Source: Nocardia sp. SYP-A9097
GTDB lineage: Bacteria > Actinomycetota > Actinomycetes > Mycobacteriales > Mycobacteriaceae
DNA: 64,000 nucleotides
Assembly: GCF_009649815.1 (NCBI RefSeq)
Contig: NZ_WJIC01000007.1
Span: 248,001-312,000 of the forward strand
Direction: 5' to 3'
Shown here: positions 1 to 8,635 of the stretch, piece by piece
How the letters are laid out: every line of letters begins with the position of its first letter
Position numbering within the stretch: position 1 is the stretch's first letter
Translations under genes and position numbers: made by a program
Notes under the pieces: model-generated
Told to the model about the DNA's origin: nothing
What the model saw: the letters and a program-made list of their open reading frames with translations, nothing else
The model's database searches: none

Positions 1-1
1 T

Positions 2-2155
2 CTGCGGTTGCTGGAGCGTGAGGGCTTCCGCCGGGTGCACGTGCTGCACGGGACCGCCGAGATCGACGCGGCGAGCATTGTCGATGAGCGGCTGTGGAAC
101 GACCGCCGCGACCTGACCGGGCCGTTCGATGTGATCGGCGATGTGCACGGCTGCCGCTCCGAATTGGAGACGTTGCTGGGCGAACTCGGCTACGCACTGG
201 CGCGGGATTCCGTCGGGCGGGCGGTGGACGCGCGGCATCCCGAGGGTCGGACCGCGGTCTTCGTCGGCGATCTGGTGGATCGCGGGCCGGACACGCCCGG
301 TGTACTGCGCCTGGTCATGGGAATGGTGAATTCTGGAAATGCGCTGTGCGTCACCGGAAATCATGAATTCAAGCTGGTGCGCGCACTGGACGGGCGCAAG
401 GTCAAGACCACGCACGGGCTGGCCGAATCGCTCGCGCAGCTGGAGGGCGAGGATGCCGAATTCCGGAAGGCCGCACAGGAATTCATGCGCGGCCTGATCA
501 GCCACTATGTACTCGACGAGGGCAATCTCGTGGTGGCGCACGCCGGGCTGAAGGAACAGTTCCAGGGGCGTGCCTCCGGCCGGGTCCGCGAATTCGCCAT
601 GTACGGCGAATCCACCGGTGAGACAGACGAATACGGGCTGCCGGTGCGCTACCCGTGGGCCAATGACTACCGGGGCAAGGCGCTGGTGCTGTACGGGCAC
701 ACACCCATGGCCGAACTGGTGTGGGTGAACAACACCCTCTGCCTCGATACCGGTGTGGTGTTCGGCGGGCGGCTCACCGCGCTGCGCTATCCGGAGCGGG
801 AACCGGTTTCGGTTGCGGCCGAACAGGTCTGGTACGAGCCGACCCGGCCGCTGGAGACGCCCAGCGTCGTCCCCGGCATCGGAATGGTGCACCGCGATCC
901 CGGCGTGCTCGACCTCGACGATGTGATCGGCCGCCGCGTGGTGGAGACCCGCTACCTGCCCCGCGTCGGCGTGCAGGAGGACGCGGCCAGCGCGGCCCTG
1001 GAAGTGATGAGCCGGTTCGCGGTCGACCCGCGCTGGCTGGTCTACCTGCCGCCGACCATGTCGCCCTGTGCGACATCGACACTCGACGGGTATCTGGAGC
1101 ACCCGGCGCAGGCGTTCGAGTACTACCGCTCCGAAGGCGTCGAAACCGTGATGTGCGAGGAGAAGCACATGGGGTCGCGGGCCGTCGTGGTGGTGGCGCG
1201 CTCCGCGGCCGCCGCCCGGGACCGGTTCGGGGTGACCGACGGCAGCACCGGCGCGGTGTACACCCGCACCGGGCGGCCGTTCTTCGACGATGCCGAACAG
1301 GGTGAGACGCTGCTGGCGCGGGTGCGGGCTGCGGCCGAAAAGGCCGGGCTGTTCGAGGAATTGGCGACCGATTGGCTGGCCTTCGATACCGAAGTGCTGC
1401 CGTGGTCGGCCAAAGCGCTCGGGCTGCTGCGCAGCCAGTACGCGGCGGTCGGCGCGGCGGCCCGGGCCTCGCTCGGCGCGGCTGCGCGGGTACTGGACGC
1501 GGTGCGCGAAAGAGGTTTGGACGTAGGCGATCTCGCCGAACGCACCGCCGATCGGGAGACCGACGCGGCGGCGTTCACCACCGCGTACGGCCGGTACTGC
1601 TGGCCGGTCGACGGGCTCGATGGCGTACGCCTGGCTCCATTCCAGATCCTGGCGGCGCAGGGCATCAATTATGCTGTGCGCGAGCACAACTGGCATTTGG
1701 AGCGGATCGACCGCCTGGTGGACGCCGATCCGGAGCTGTTCACGCCGACGCGGCGCATGCTGGTGAACCTGTCCGACCCGGACAGCGAGTCCGCGGCAAC
1801 CATTTGGTGGACCGAACTCACCTCGGCAGGCGGTGAAGGCATGGTGGTCAAACCGACCGGATCACTCGTCACCGGAACCGGCACCCGCAGCGGCCGACCA
1901 GTCCAGCCGGGCGTGAAATGCCGTGGCCCGGAATACCTCCGGATCATCTACGGCCCCGAATACCTCCGCCCCGCCAACCTCAGCCGCCTGCGCCAGCGCG
2001 GCCTCGGCGGCAAACGCTCACTCGCCCTGCGCGAATACGCCCTCGGCCTGGAGGCCCTGGACCGCTTCGTCACCGGCGAACCACTATGGCGGGTGCACGA
2101 AGCCGTCTTCGCCGTCCTCGCCCTGGAAACCGAGCCCATCGACCCGCGCCTGTAA
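2..2155 (+). CDS. pnkp: Polynucleotide kinase-phosphatase-ligase (Pnkp), 5' end cut off by the window
   Basis: This is the 3' part of a bacterial Pnkp, the RNA end-healing and sealing enzyme that works with the Hen1 methyltransferase. The frame is open at the first base, so the N-terminal kinase domain lies upstream of the window. Counting from the first in-frame ATG (position 8), a binuclear metallophosphatase domain is marked by GDVHG (44-48), GDLVDRG (87-93) and GNHE (117-120). A ligase-like adenylyltransferase domain follows, with nucleotidyl-lysine motif KHMGSR at about 386 and motif IV EGMVVKP at about 610. The frame is clean to a TAA stop. The domain order phosphatase then ligase is diagnostic of the family. 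Hen1 would be expected next door, outside the window. Confidence 0.93.
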   Translation: MRLLEREGFRRVHVLHGTAEIDAASIVDERLWNDRRDLTGPFDVIGDVHGCRSELETLLGELGYALARDSVGRAVDARHPEGRTAVFVGDLVDRGPDTPGVLRLVMGMVNSGNALCVTGNHEFKLVRALDGRKVKTTHGLAESLAQLEGEDAEFRKAAQEFMRGLISHYVLDEGNLVVAHAGLKEQFQGRASGRVREFAMYGESTGETDEYGLPVRYPWANDYRGKALVLYGHTPMAELVWVNNTLCLDTGVVFGGRLTALRYPEREPVSVAAEQVWYEPTRPLETPSVVPGIGMVHRDPGVLDLDDVIGRRVVETRYLPRVGVQEDAASAALEVMSRFAVDPRWLVYLPPTMSPCATSTLDGYLEHPAQAFEYYRSEGVETVMCEEKHMGSRAVVVVARSAAAARDRFGVTDGSTGAVYTRTGRPFFDDAEQGETLLARVRAAAEKAGLFEELATDWLAFDTEVLPWSAKALGLLRSQYAAVGAAARASLGAAARVLDAVRERGLDVGDLAERTADRETDAAAFTTAYGRYCWPVDGLDGVRLAPFQILAAQGINYAVREHNWHLERIDRLVDADPELFTPTRRMLVNLSDPDSESAATIWWTELTSAGGEGMVVKPTGSLVTGTGTRSGRPVQPGVKCRGPEYLRIIYGPEYLRPANLSRLRQRGLGGKRSLALREYALGLEALDRFVTGEPLWRVHEAVFAVLALETEPIDPRL

Positions 2156-2168
2156 ACGCAGGCCCTCT

Positions 2169-2201
2169 CGTCATCCCGGCATGCTTTCGGCCGGGATGAC
2201 G
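2169..2201. repeat. Dispersed palindromic repeat, GTCATCCCGGC family, copy 1
   Basis: A perfect 12-bp inverted repeat (CGTCATCCCGGC and its complement) surrounds a 9-nt loop, 14 bp after the Pnkp stop. The same core recurs at 34288-34320, 36131-36210 and 48681-48712, always between genes. Here it could also act as a transcription terminator, although no T-tract follows. Confidence 0.8.
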
Positions 2202-2294
2202 GAGCACCCCACGGCGGGGCGTCCGATCCGCCCGTGTGGCAGGCGGATCGGACGCCGACGCAACCCGGTGCGGACCCCTTGCCCACACCGCCCC

Positions 2295-2705
2295 TCAATT
2301 CACCCGGTTGTGCGGGGATGAGGTCAGGTCGTAGAGCGTGACCTCATCCACCTGAACCGCGGTGTAATGATCGTTTACCCACGCGGTGATCTTCGAACCC
2401 TCGGACGTGCTGGAGTCACCGGGTCCACGGCCCGCTCCTGCGACGAAGTAGTGGATTCGGCCCTCGGTCACATCCCGCTGGAACTGTTCGAGGGTGGGCG
2501 CGGGGTCACCGCCGCCGAATCCGCCGACCGCCATGACCGGATAGTTCGCGGCCAGCTGATAGTTCGCCGCGCTGTTCGAGTCACCGTAGCGCAACAACGG
2601 CACGAAATCCGTTGTCCGCAAGAGCAATACGAAGGCGGTGAGGGCGGTCAGGACCACGCTCGAAATAGCCGGACCCAGGAAAGCGGCGGGCGCCGGACGC
2701 GCAAG
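2295..2705 (-). pseudogene. Remnant of a GT39-type membrane glycosyltransferase (C-terminal end only)
   Basis: The frame encodes the last transmembrane segment (FLGPAISSVVLTALTAFVLL) and the short extracytoplasmic tail of a large actinobacterial ArnT/PMT-like glycosyltransferase. The tail has the typical GGFGGGDPAPTLEQFQ stretch and the IHYFVAG stretch. Family members usually exceed 450 residues, with a multi-helix N-terminal catalytic part and DD or DE motif; none of that is present. The fragment begins directly after, and in the same frame as, the TGA stop of the Nudix gene at 2706. A GTG at 2657 could start a 120-residue product, but a catalytic function is not possible. The family assignment rests on recall of the characteristic tail. 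Confidence 0.6.
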
Positions 2706-3185
2706 TCAGGGGGTGGTTGCCAGTTCGGCGAGGCGGTCGAGGAAGGGGAGTTGGCCCTTGCCGAGTTTTTCGTGGGCGAGGTCGAGGGGGAACCACTCGG
2801 CGCGGTCGATTTCGGGGAATTGCTGGATGCGGCCGGAGCCGGGTGGCCACTCCATATCGAAGGTGCCGGGGATGACTTGGGCGGGGTCGAGGTCGCCCGC
2901 GACGGCCCAGACGGTGACCTGTTTGCGGCCGCGGCCGGAGCCGTATTCGACGTCGCCGAGCGGGAGCCAGTCGCCCGCGGGGACGGGCAGGCCGAGTTCT
3001 TCGGTGAATTCGCGGCCGGCGGCGGCTTGCGGTTGCTCTTCGTCCGGGTGGTATTCGCCCTTGGGGATGGACCAGGCGGCCGCGTCCTTCTTCGCCCAGA
3101 AGGGGCCACCCATATGTCCGAGCAGTACTTCCAGGGTGGGGGTGTGGCGGAAGAGCAGCACACCCGCGCTGTACCTGAGGGTCAT
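2706..3185 (-). CDS. Nudix hydrolase
   Basis: A 159-residue MutT-type pyrophosphohydrolase. It opens with the beta-strand RYSAGVLLFRH typical of Nudix folds, followed by a stretch containing FWAKKDAAAWSIPKGEY. The Nudix box runs from GEYHPDEEQ to REFTEELGL; it has one residue more than the strict G-x5-E-x7-RE consensus, but all catalytic acidic residues are present. The C-terminal part has FPEIDRAEWFPLD, common in small actinobacterial Nudix enzymes that act on nucleoside di- or triphosphate derivatives. The substrate cannot be read from the sequence. The ATG at 3185 is the only sensible start. The glycosyltransferase remnant follows its stop in frame. Confidence 0.88.
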   Translation of the reverse strand: MTLRYSAGVLLFRHTPTLEVLLGHMGGPFWAKKDAAAWSIPKGEYHPDEEQPQAAAGREFTEELGLPVPAGDWLPLGDVEYGSGRGRKQVTVWAVAGDLDPAQVIPGTFDMEWPPGSGRIQQFPEIDRAEWFPLDLAHEKLGKGQLPFLDRLAELATTP

Positions 3186-3396
3186 GAGCGCAGTTTGCCT
3201 CGTTCGGTTCGCGTGTGTACACGCGGGGCGCTAAGGTGAGCGGCGCGTCAGCGAACCGGTCGGACGGATAATTTCTCGATCAATGCCGGATCATTTCCGC
3301 TGCATTCGCTGCGATCGAAACCTGGTCGGCCCCTGCACGTTCCATTAAGCTTCGCAAGTTGGATCTTGCCCAAACCTGACGACGATTGGATACCGC

Positions 3397-4194
3397 ATGG
3401 AGTTCCGCAGCGCCACCGCGGCAGCCACCCTCGTGATCGGTGCACTGACCGTGGCAACCGGCCCGGCGAATGCCGAGCCCGCTGCGCCCCAGCACATCGC
3501 GTACTCCGCGAAACTGGTGGACAAGACGGTCGTCACCACTCTCAAGGGTGGCACCTTCGAGCTCTCCAAGGCCCTCGGCGCCGACCTGGCGTCCGGAGCC
3601 ACCACTCGACTCACCGAACATGACGGCGTGGTCGCCGATTCCGACGGTAAGCCCGTCGACACGGCCGACATCGTGAACGTGGTCGATGTGAAGGACGACA
3701 AGGGTGGCGTCCTGCTCACCCTGCCGCTCGAATTCCACCTCGCCGGTGTGACCGTTCCGGTCAAACCCGAGGTGCAGAAAGACAATACGGTCCTGGTACT
3801 GACCCCGGACAAGCCCGCCGGTGTCACGGTCGCCCAGCCCGTCACCGTGAAACCCATTGCCTCGCCGATCGAGAACAACCGGGCGATGGGTGATTTCAGC
3901 TCCCAGTTCGGTCTGGCCACCACCATCGGCACCTTCGTCGGCACCGCACTGGGTGCGGTTGTCGGCTGTTTGGTCACCCTGCCCGCCGGTTGCGTGCCAG
4001 GGCTCACCGTCGGCGCCTCCGTCGGTGGCATTATCGGCTCGATCGCCATCGGCGGCCCCGCGCTGGTCGCCACCGGCATCGACCTGCTCACCACCATGCA
4101 GGCCGCCGACGGCACCAGCAAGTGGGCCGACAAGCCGACGGTCGCGCCGACCGCCGCGCCGACGACCACCCTGCCGGTCGATCAGCCCAAGTAG
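3397..4194 (+). CDS. Secreted hypothetical protein with glycine-zipper segment
   Basis: A 265-residue exported protein. Residues 1-27 form a Sec signal peptide (short basic start, hydrophobic core, cleavage near ANA-EP). A hydrophilic beta-rich domain follows. The segment around residues 168-210 is Gly/Ala/Val-rich (IGTFVGTALGAVVGC, GASVGGIIGSIAIGG) and resembles a glycine zipper that could insert in or lie on a membrane. Two cysteines bracket LVTLPAG. The C-terminus is a Pro/Thr/Ala linker ending in DQPK. This arrangement is common in secreted proteins of mycolic-acid bacteria. The function is unknown. It stands alone, with about 200 bp of upstream sequence and the tRNA-Pro element downstream. 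Confidence 0.8.
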   Translation: MEFRSATAAATLVIGALTVATGPANAEPAAPQHIAYSAKLVDKTVVTTLKGGTFELSKALGADLASGATTRLTEHDGVVADSDGKPVDTADIVNVVDVKDDKGGVLLTLPLEFHLAGVTVPVKPEVQKDNTVLVLTPDKPAGVTVAQPVTVKPIASPIENNRAMGDFSSQFGLATTIGTFVGTALGAVVGCLVTLPAGCVPGLTVGASVGGIIGSIAIGGPALVATGIDLLTTMQAADGTSKWADKPTVAPTAAPTTTLPVDQPK

Positions 4195-4481
4195 TCACCC
4201 GTCGTGCGCTGGGCGCACGGTCCGCGGATTCCCTCCGCCGCCCGAATCGCCCAGCGCACGTACATTTCCCGGGTTCGACACTCCGCCACTACGAGTGCCC
4301 CCACGCCATATCCCAAACACTGTGCGCGCCTGCGGATCTGCTGCTGAGCCAAGGTTTGGCGCACACGGTCGAACGCCGCGGAACCTGCGGCGCCGCTCGA
4401 CTCGATTTGATGCGGCCTGCTCCGGAGCGCGAAAGGAAAGCCCGGCAAAGGCCGGTCACCGAACCTGATTGAATCGAAAGA

Positions 4482-4531
<50 letters not shown>

Positions 4532-4715
4532 GTATCCTTACTATACATAGCAGGTCAGAGGCATTTTTTGACCCAGTTGTAGCCCGAATTGCAGGCTGAA
4601 GAAAAGAATCTGCGATCTTGGCCATGACTCGTGGTACGGCGAGGCCGAGCCCAGAGATCACCAGGGTTGCCCTGATTTGTGCGGAGTTCTGACGCGGCTC
4701 AGTAGGCTCGGGAGA

Positions 4716-5252
4716 GTGAAGCGCACCCAGTGGACAATCCACGGCGAGCACGTGGTCGACGAGAATCGCCATATCAGACTCTCGACTGTCGATGTCGAAC
4801 TGCCGGACGGAGTGAAGTTCACCCAGTACGTCGTCAAGATGCCACGTTGCGCGATGACGTTGGTACTCAACAAGAACCGCGAGGTCCTGCTGATGTACCG
4901 GCATCGGTTCATCATCGACCAGTGGGTGTGGGAACTGCCGGGCGGGTATGTCGACCATGCCGAAGACGTTGCTACTGCGGCAGCACGCGAGGTGGAAGAG
5001 GAAACCGGCTGGCGTCCGCAGTCCATGGAGCAGCTCGTGACATACCAGCCATCGATCGGCACCTTGGATCAGCCACAAGAGATCTATCTCGCTCGCGGCG
5101 CTGACCTTACGGACACGCGCCCGGACATCAACGAGGCCGAAGAAATCCGATGGGTGCCACTGGACGAGGCTGCGGCCATGATCGAACGGGGCGAGATCGT
5201 TGGCGCGGCAACGGTGGTAGCGATCTATCGGGCGCTCAGCCTCGCTGACTGA
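4716..5252 (+). CDS. Nudix hydrolase of the integrated element, Pif-like
   Basis: A 178-residue Nudix protein counted from the GTG at 4716; a TTG at 4677 would add 13 residues. The GGGAGA ahead of the GTG is very close, so the start is uncertain. The Nudix box is a perfect consensus: G-YVDHA-E-DVATAAA-REVEEETG. The N-terminal beta-sheet (VDVELPDGVKFTQYVV) resembles ADP-sugar pyrophosphatase-type Nudix folds. The pSAM2 immunity factor Pif, which blocks redundant conjugal transfer, is a Nudix-motif protein encoded near the att site opposite int. Position and motif here suggest the same role, but ordinary nucleotide-sugar hydrolysis is not excluded. It is convergent with the regulator, the two stops overlapping by 17 bp. 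Confidence 0.85.
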   Translation: MKRTQWTIHGEHVVDENRHIRLSTVDVELPDGVKFTQYVVKMPRCAMTLVLNKNREVLLMYRHRFIIDQWVWELPGGYVDHAEDVATAAAREVEEETGWRPQSMEQLVTYQPSIGTLDQPQEIYLARGADLTDTRPDINEAEEIRWVPLDEAAAMIERGEIVGAATVVAIYRALSLAD

Positions 5253-6603
5253 ATTCCAGAACCTGCTGACGGAACTCGGCGACCTCGGTGAGTCCGTTGA
5301 AGGGCCGGAGTCGATAGCGCAGATCGCGCAGGTACGACAGGCTCCGGCGAGATGCGAGGTCGGTCGCGATTTCGAGTGCATTGCGGCCGATCCGAACGGC
5401 CTCACGGGGGTCGGCGGGGACCAGAGCCGAGGCGAACAGGCTCAGGTTGAACGCACGCCCGCGCTGGTATCCGTCCGACATTGTGAGCGACAGCTCGGCG
5501 AAATGCGCCGTACGCGCGTTGTCGCCGAGCTCGCGGAAGCAGTGCGCGGTCTTCGCCGAGATGTAGGACTGGTCGAAGTAGGCAAGCCAAACCGGTTGCT
5601 CGCCAGGCTTGGCGCGGTCGAATGCCCGTTCTGCAGCGTTCAACGCCAATGTGCAGGACGTTTCATCCAGTCTGGCGGCGTGCCCGTGCGCCTCGACCAT
5701 GTGGCATTCGGATTCCAGTGCGCCCAAACCCGCGCCGCGGGCAGCGATTTGCGCGGCGCGGGCAAGGTCGACGGCATCGCCGGGACGGCCGACATAAGTG
5801 GCCTGGTGGCTCATGGCCGCCATGATTTCCGCGCTAAGCGCTCCGTCGCTGGCAGCGCGGGCCAGCCGTAGCGCTTGGATCAGGTAGCGCTGGGCAAGCC
5901 CGTGGTCTTCCTGGTCGTAGGCTGCCCAGCCCGCCAAGCGCGCGAGTTCGGCGGTCGAGCAGAACAGCTGGCGGCCTATATGCTCGTTGAAGCTACCGCG
6001 CAGCAGCGGCGTGACCGAGCTGTGCAGGTACTGCACGATGGTCGAGCGGACTTTGCCGCCGCCCACTTTGTTGTCGAGATCACGGAAAGCCGTTGCCATC
6101 GTTTGGACGGCGTCGACGTCGATCTGACCGACGCGTCGCGAGGATCCGGTCGAGACAGGATGCTCAGGTCCGGGCAGGGTCAGCCATCGCATAGACGCGG
6201 CCGGGTAGACGGCAACCGCGTATGTAGTGTCCTGTAGGAATCGGCGGTGCTCAACGTCGCTGCGCCACAGTGCCGTAGCGGCGTTGACCGCTCCGGAGAG
6301 GCTAAGCGAGAAGTCGAGGCCGAGATCTGCCGAGGCGTCGTGTCCGCTGGCCATTCCGCACATGGCGGGTGTGACTTTGCGACCGAGTAGCTCCGTAAGG
6401 ACTTCCGCGATCAACTCAGGCCCGGGCGATTGCGGTTGCTCACCTGAAAGCCAGCGACCGACCGAGCTGTGGTCGTACTTGAGCTTGAGACCGCGAGCGC
6501 GACCTCGTTCAACGACCCGGCGGGCCAGTGGCTTTCGAATGCCGCCAGCTTCCTCGAGCAGCTCCTCAAGCTGGCGATTCGGTTGCTTCGGACGGCGTCC
6601 CAT
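5236..6603 (-). CDS. Large HTH and helical-repeat transcriptional regulator of the element
   Basis: A 455-residue protein. Residues 1-85 hold a HTH-like segment (YDHSSVGRWLSGEQPQSPGP) similar to those of large actinomycete XRE-type regulators. The rest is mostly alpha-helical and resembles TPR repeats (for example LAGWAAYDQEDHGLAQRY and ECHMVEAHGHAARLD). Such regulators often sit beside Nudix genes in actinomycete integrative elements, where they are thought to control excision or transfer. The ATG at 6603 (MGRRPKQPN) is preferred over in-frame codons up to 6720, because the upstream extension is Cys/Arg-rich and unlike protein. It is transcribed away from the small gene cluster starting at 6835, leaving about 230 bp of shared promoter region. 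Confidence 0.8.
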   Translation of the reverse strand: MGRRPKQPNRQLEELLEEAGGIRKPLARRVVERGRARGLKLKYDHSSVGRWLSGEQPQSPGPELIAEVLTELLGRKVTPAMCGMASGHDASADLGLDFSLSLSGAVNAATALWRSDVEHRRFLQDTTYAVAVYPAASMRWLTLPGPEHPVSTGSSRRVGQIDVDAVQTMATAFRDLDNKVGGGKVRSTIVQYLHSSVTPLLRGSFNEHIGRQLFCSTAELARLAGWAAYDQEDHGLAQRYLIQALRLARAASDGALSAEIMAAMSHQATYVGRPGDAVDLARAAQIAARGAGLGALESECHMVEAHGHAARLDETSCTLALNAAERAFDRAKPGEQPVWLAYFDQSYISAKTAHCFRELGDNARTAHFAELSLTMSDGYQRGRAFNLSLFASALVPADPREAVRIGRNALEIATDLASRRSLSYLRDLRYRLRPFNGLTEVAEFRQQVLEFSQRG

Positions 6604-6834
6604 GTCGGAATTTTCGCAGGTATGACACAGACACGCTATGAATCGCCGATTGTGCACGCCCCTTCTGCACACACCCGCCCGCGCTGCGCGCCTTCCGGCG
6701 TTGATCGCACTGCAGTGCACTGAAACCCAGCCCCGGTGCCGGGAGGAACCGCACTACCACCGCGACGCGCTAGTCGGTAAACCCTCGGCATCGGGTGCAC
6801 TCCACGACCGTCCAGGGACCGGGAGGCACCCGAT

Positions 6835-7026
6835 ATGGAAATCATCGTCCTGATAGCCGCGCTCGCGCTAGTCCTGCTCGCCGCAACGGCCACATTCCGC
6901 AGTGTCAGCCGCGCTCATTTTGACCGAGACCATCTGACAGTCAACAAGATTCAGGCGCGGCTAGCGGCAGAACGCGCGCGCGCCGTTCCCGCCGTCATCG
7001 GATGGCGGTCGCCGCAATGGCATTGA
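6835..7026 (+). CDS. Small single-span membrane protein
   Basis: A 63-residue ORF with a good ribosome binding site (GGGAGG) ahead of the ATG. Residues 2-22 (EIIVLIAALALVLLAATAT) form one hydrophobic helix, followed by a basic cytoplasmic tail. It overlaps the next gene, so the two are probably co-translated. No family is recognised. It is the first gene of a four-gene run (6835-7737) linked by overlaps. Confidence 0.6.
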   Translation: MEIIVLIAALALVLLAATATFRSVSRAHFDRDHLTVNKIQARLAAERARAVPAVIGWRSPQWH

Positions 7027-7271
7027 GCGAATCGGAGACGAAGATCCTTACCGCGCTTGCTGCTGAGCAGCTCACCGTGCAGCGACTGGTAGCGGTCACC
7101 GGTTTGACCGAGACCACGGTCCGCAACGCGCTGTACAAGATGACATACGACGGCCTCACCGTCGGCCGGGGTAGTCGCCCGGCAACTTACGAGATCAGCG
7201 ACCTGGGCCGGTTGGCGAATAGTCGCCGCCTGGGGCAGTTCGTCCCCGAACCGCCGGCGGCGACATCGTGA
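7017..7271 (+). CDS. Winged-helix DNA-binding protein
   Basis: An 84-residue protein from the ATG at 7017 (an ATG at 7002 would add five residues). SESETKILTALAAEQLTVQR then VTGLTETTVRNALYKM and a GLTVGRGSRPATYEI wing give a compact MarR/ArsR-like winged helix with nothing else attached. The start overlaps the end of the preceding ORF by 10 bp and its stop overlaps the next gene, so it belongs to a translationally coupled cluster. It is likely a local regulator of the element; an excisionase-like role is possible but not shown. Confidence 0.65.
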   Translation: MALSESETKILTALAAEQLTVQRLVAVTGLTETTVRNALYKMTYDGLTVGRGSRPATYEISDLGRLANSRRLGQFVPEPPAATS

Positions 7272-7630
7272 ACGCCGACCCGACCGCGATCGGATATTTG
7301 CGCGCCGATGTGTCTGGGCCGCAACTCGAATGGGACAAGAGGCGTATTCGCCGCCTCGCGAAACGACTCGGATACGCGCTGTTGAGAATCGTGGTGTTCG
7401 CACCGCAGACCGACGACATGACCGCGCGCCTGGTGAACGTGACCCGTCACTTGCATGTGGATGCGGTGATCGTGCCCAGCGTCGAACACTTCGACGGTGC
7501 ACAGGCTCCGGTGCCGCTGGTACAGGCGGCCGATGTGATCTGCGGGGATTCCGAACACACCGAAGCCAGGTGGTTCATCCCACCGCTTCCCATAGCGAAG
7601 CCCGAGAACAGAGCGGGGGTGAGTAAGTGA
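7268..7630 (+). CDS. Small protein resembling a degenerate serine-resolvase N-terminal domain
   Basis: A 120-residue protein starting with a GTG that overlaps the previous stop. The opening AIGYLRADVSG, then WDKRRIRRLAKRLGY and later DAVIVPSVEHFDG, follow the layout of the serine-recombinase catalytic domain (GYxRxS, helix, strand). Where family members have the nucleophile in R-x-S, this protein has R-A-D, and there is no DNA-binding zinc or recombinase domain after it. It is therefore unlikely to cut DNA; it may be a regulator or partner. The assignment rests on motif layout only. The stop overlaps the next ORF by four bases. Confidence 0.5.
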   Translation: MNADPTAIGYLRADVSGPQLEWDKRRIRRLAKRLGYALLRIVVFAPQTDDMTARLVNVTRHLHVDAVIVPSVEHFDGAQAPVPLVQAADVICGDSEHTEARWFIPPLPIAKPENRAGVSK

Positions 7631-7737
7631 ACGAGATTCTGAATCCGGGCCAACACGGCGGCTCGCACGACAACTGGAACGTGCCGGTCAACGCCGACGA
7701 CGACGGCAAGGACGACTGGAAAGCCTACCGCCGATAG
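7627..7737 (+). CDS. 36-residue acidic small protein
   Basis: A GTG overlapping the preceding TGA (GTGA) opens a 36-codon frame ending in TAG. The product is rich in Asp, Asn and Gly (for example NADDDGKDDWKAYRR) with no hydrophobic stretch. Translational coupling to a four-gene cluster and a strong hairpin 32 bp downstream support it as a real last gene. The function is unknown. Confidence 0.5.
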   Translation: MNEILNPGQHGGSHDNWNVPVNADDDGKDDWKAYRR

Positions 7738-7768
7738 ATAGGCCGCTATGCAGGATCAGGTTCGACCC

Positions 7769-7793
7769 GCCCCCGGGTTCACCGCCCGGGGGC
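7769..7793 (+). terminator. Hairpin after the small gene cluster
   Basis: GCCCCCGGG, a 7-nt loop, then the exact complement, placed 32 bp after the stop of the 36-residue ORF. There is no T-run, as is common for actinomycete terminators. Confidence 0.6.
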
Positions 7794-7936
7794 AGCTTCC
7801 ACAGCGGGTCGGGAAGCGACCCGTAGCCCGTAGCCCGACCCACATTACCGACCCCGCTGCAATCACGAGATTCCTTACTGCGCTGCGGAATTGGAATTCC
7901 GAACAAGAGAATAACAACTAGATAAGGTGAAATGCC

Positions 7937-8371
7937 TTGTTACGAAACACATTTAGAGCCTGCGTCGCTGCCGTCATCGCTATCGGCACCGCCTCGGTGA
8001 TCAACACAGGGACCGCAGAGGCGTGGCCGGGCGTCAACTGGTGCTCTTTCAGCTTCACCTACAGCTACCCGACTGTGCTGCCTCCGTCGATCGAGAGCTA
8101 CGGCAAAGCCAGTTGCACCACGCCACCGAGTGAGCACGTGGGCACGTTGGCGCTCGAGTATCAGGACGGTGGCCAGTGGATGGTCGGGTCAATCTCCAAC
8201 CCGTATACCGATATTCCGAACCCTGAAGTCGACTACAAGGTGAGTGCCGCCTGCTACAACGGGACTTGGCGCATGACCGTCCGGATCCGAGGCACGGACA
8301 GCAAAGGGCCGTTCAGCTACGACGAGCACTCGGACACGAAAACGGTCACCACGTGCGAGAACCGGCGATAG
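7937..8371 (+). CDS. Secreted hypothetical protein
   Basis: A 144-residue protein with a signal peptide: a short basic N-terminus, a hydrophobic core (AAVIAIGTASVI) and a likely cut after AEA in the GTAEAWPG stretch. The mature part has four cysteines (Cys in NWCSF, SCTT, AACY and TTCE), probably two disulphides, and beta-strand-like alternation. The start is a TTG preceded by AAGGTGA; a nearby ATG is out of frame. The domain is not recognised. It is probably cotranscribed with the next gene, 10 bp downstream. Confidence 0.65.
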   Translation: MLRNTFRACVAAVIAIGTASVINTGTAEAWPGVNWCSFSFTYSYPTVLPPSIESYGKASCTTPPSEHVGTLALEYQDGGQWMVGSISNPYTDIPNPEVDYKVSAACYNGTWRMTVRIRGTDSKGPFSYDEHSDTKTVTTCENRR

Positions 8372-8381
8372 GAGCCAGGTT

Positions 8382-8624
8382 ATGCCGACGGAACCAAACA
8401 CACCCCCCGTGCTGGAACGAGCAAAAGCACAGGAACTGTGCGACCGAATCCAAGCCATCATGGAGGAGGCGTGGCCGTATCTTCGGGGTGCGGGCGAGTA
8501 TGACCACGCGCCGATGGAGCACCCCGTCATGCGGGCGCTGCACGGCGCGGCGGAAGAGCTAAGCGCTGCCGCAGCACCCGGGCCGCGCACCTACGGCAAT
8601 TACGAACCGCGAGAGCCCGAATAG
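8382..8624 (+). CDS. Small hypothetical protein
   Basis: An 80-residue soluble protein with a GGAG site before its ATG. A central helix (AKAQELCDRIQAIMEEAWPYL) and a conserved-looking HPVMRALHGAAEEL segment suggest a real gene, but no family is recognised. It directly follows the secreted-protein gene and is closed by a strong hairpin at 8636. Confidence 0.55.
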   Translation: MPTEPNTPPVLERAKAQELCDRIQAIMEEAWPYLRGAGEYDHAPMEHPVMRALHGAAEELSAAAAPGPRTYGNYEPREPE

Positions 8625-8635
8625 GCGATCGGCGA

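Noticed and set aside
4195..4481. Coding potential between the secreted-protein gene and the element
   Set aside because: Short frames on both strands have Arg/Pro-rich, non-conserved translations and no ribosome sites.
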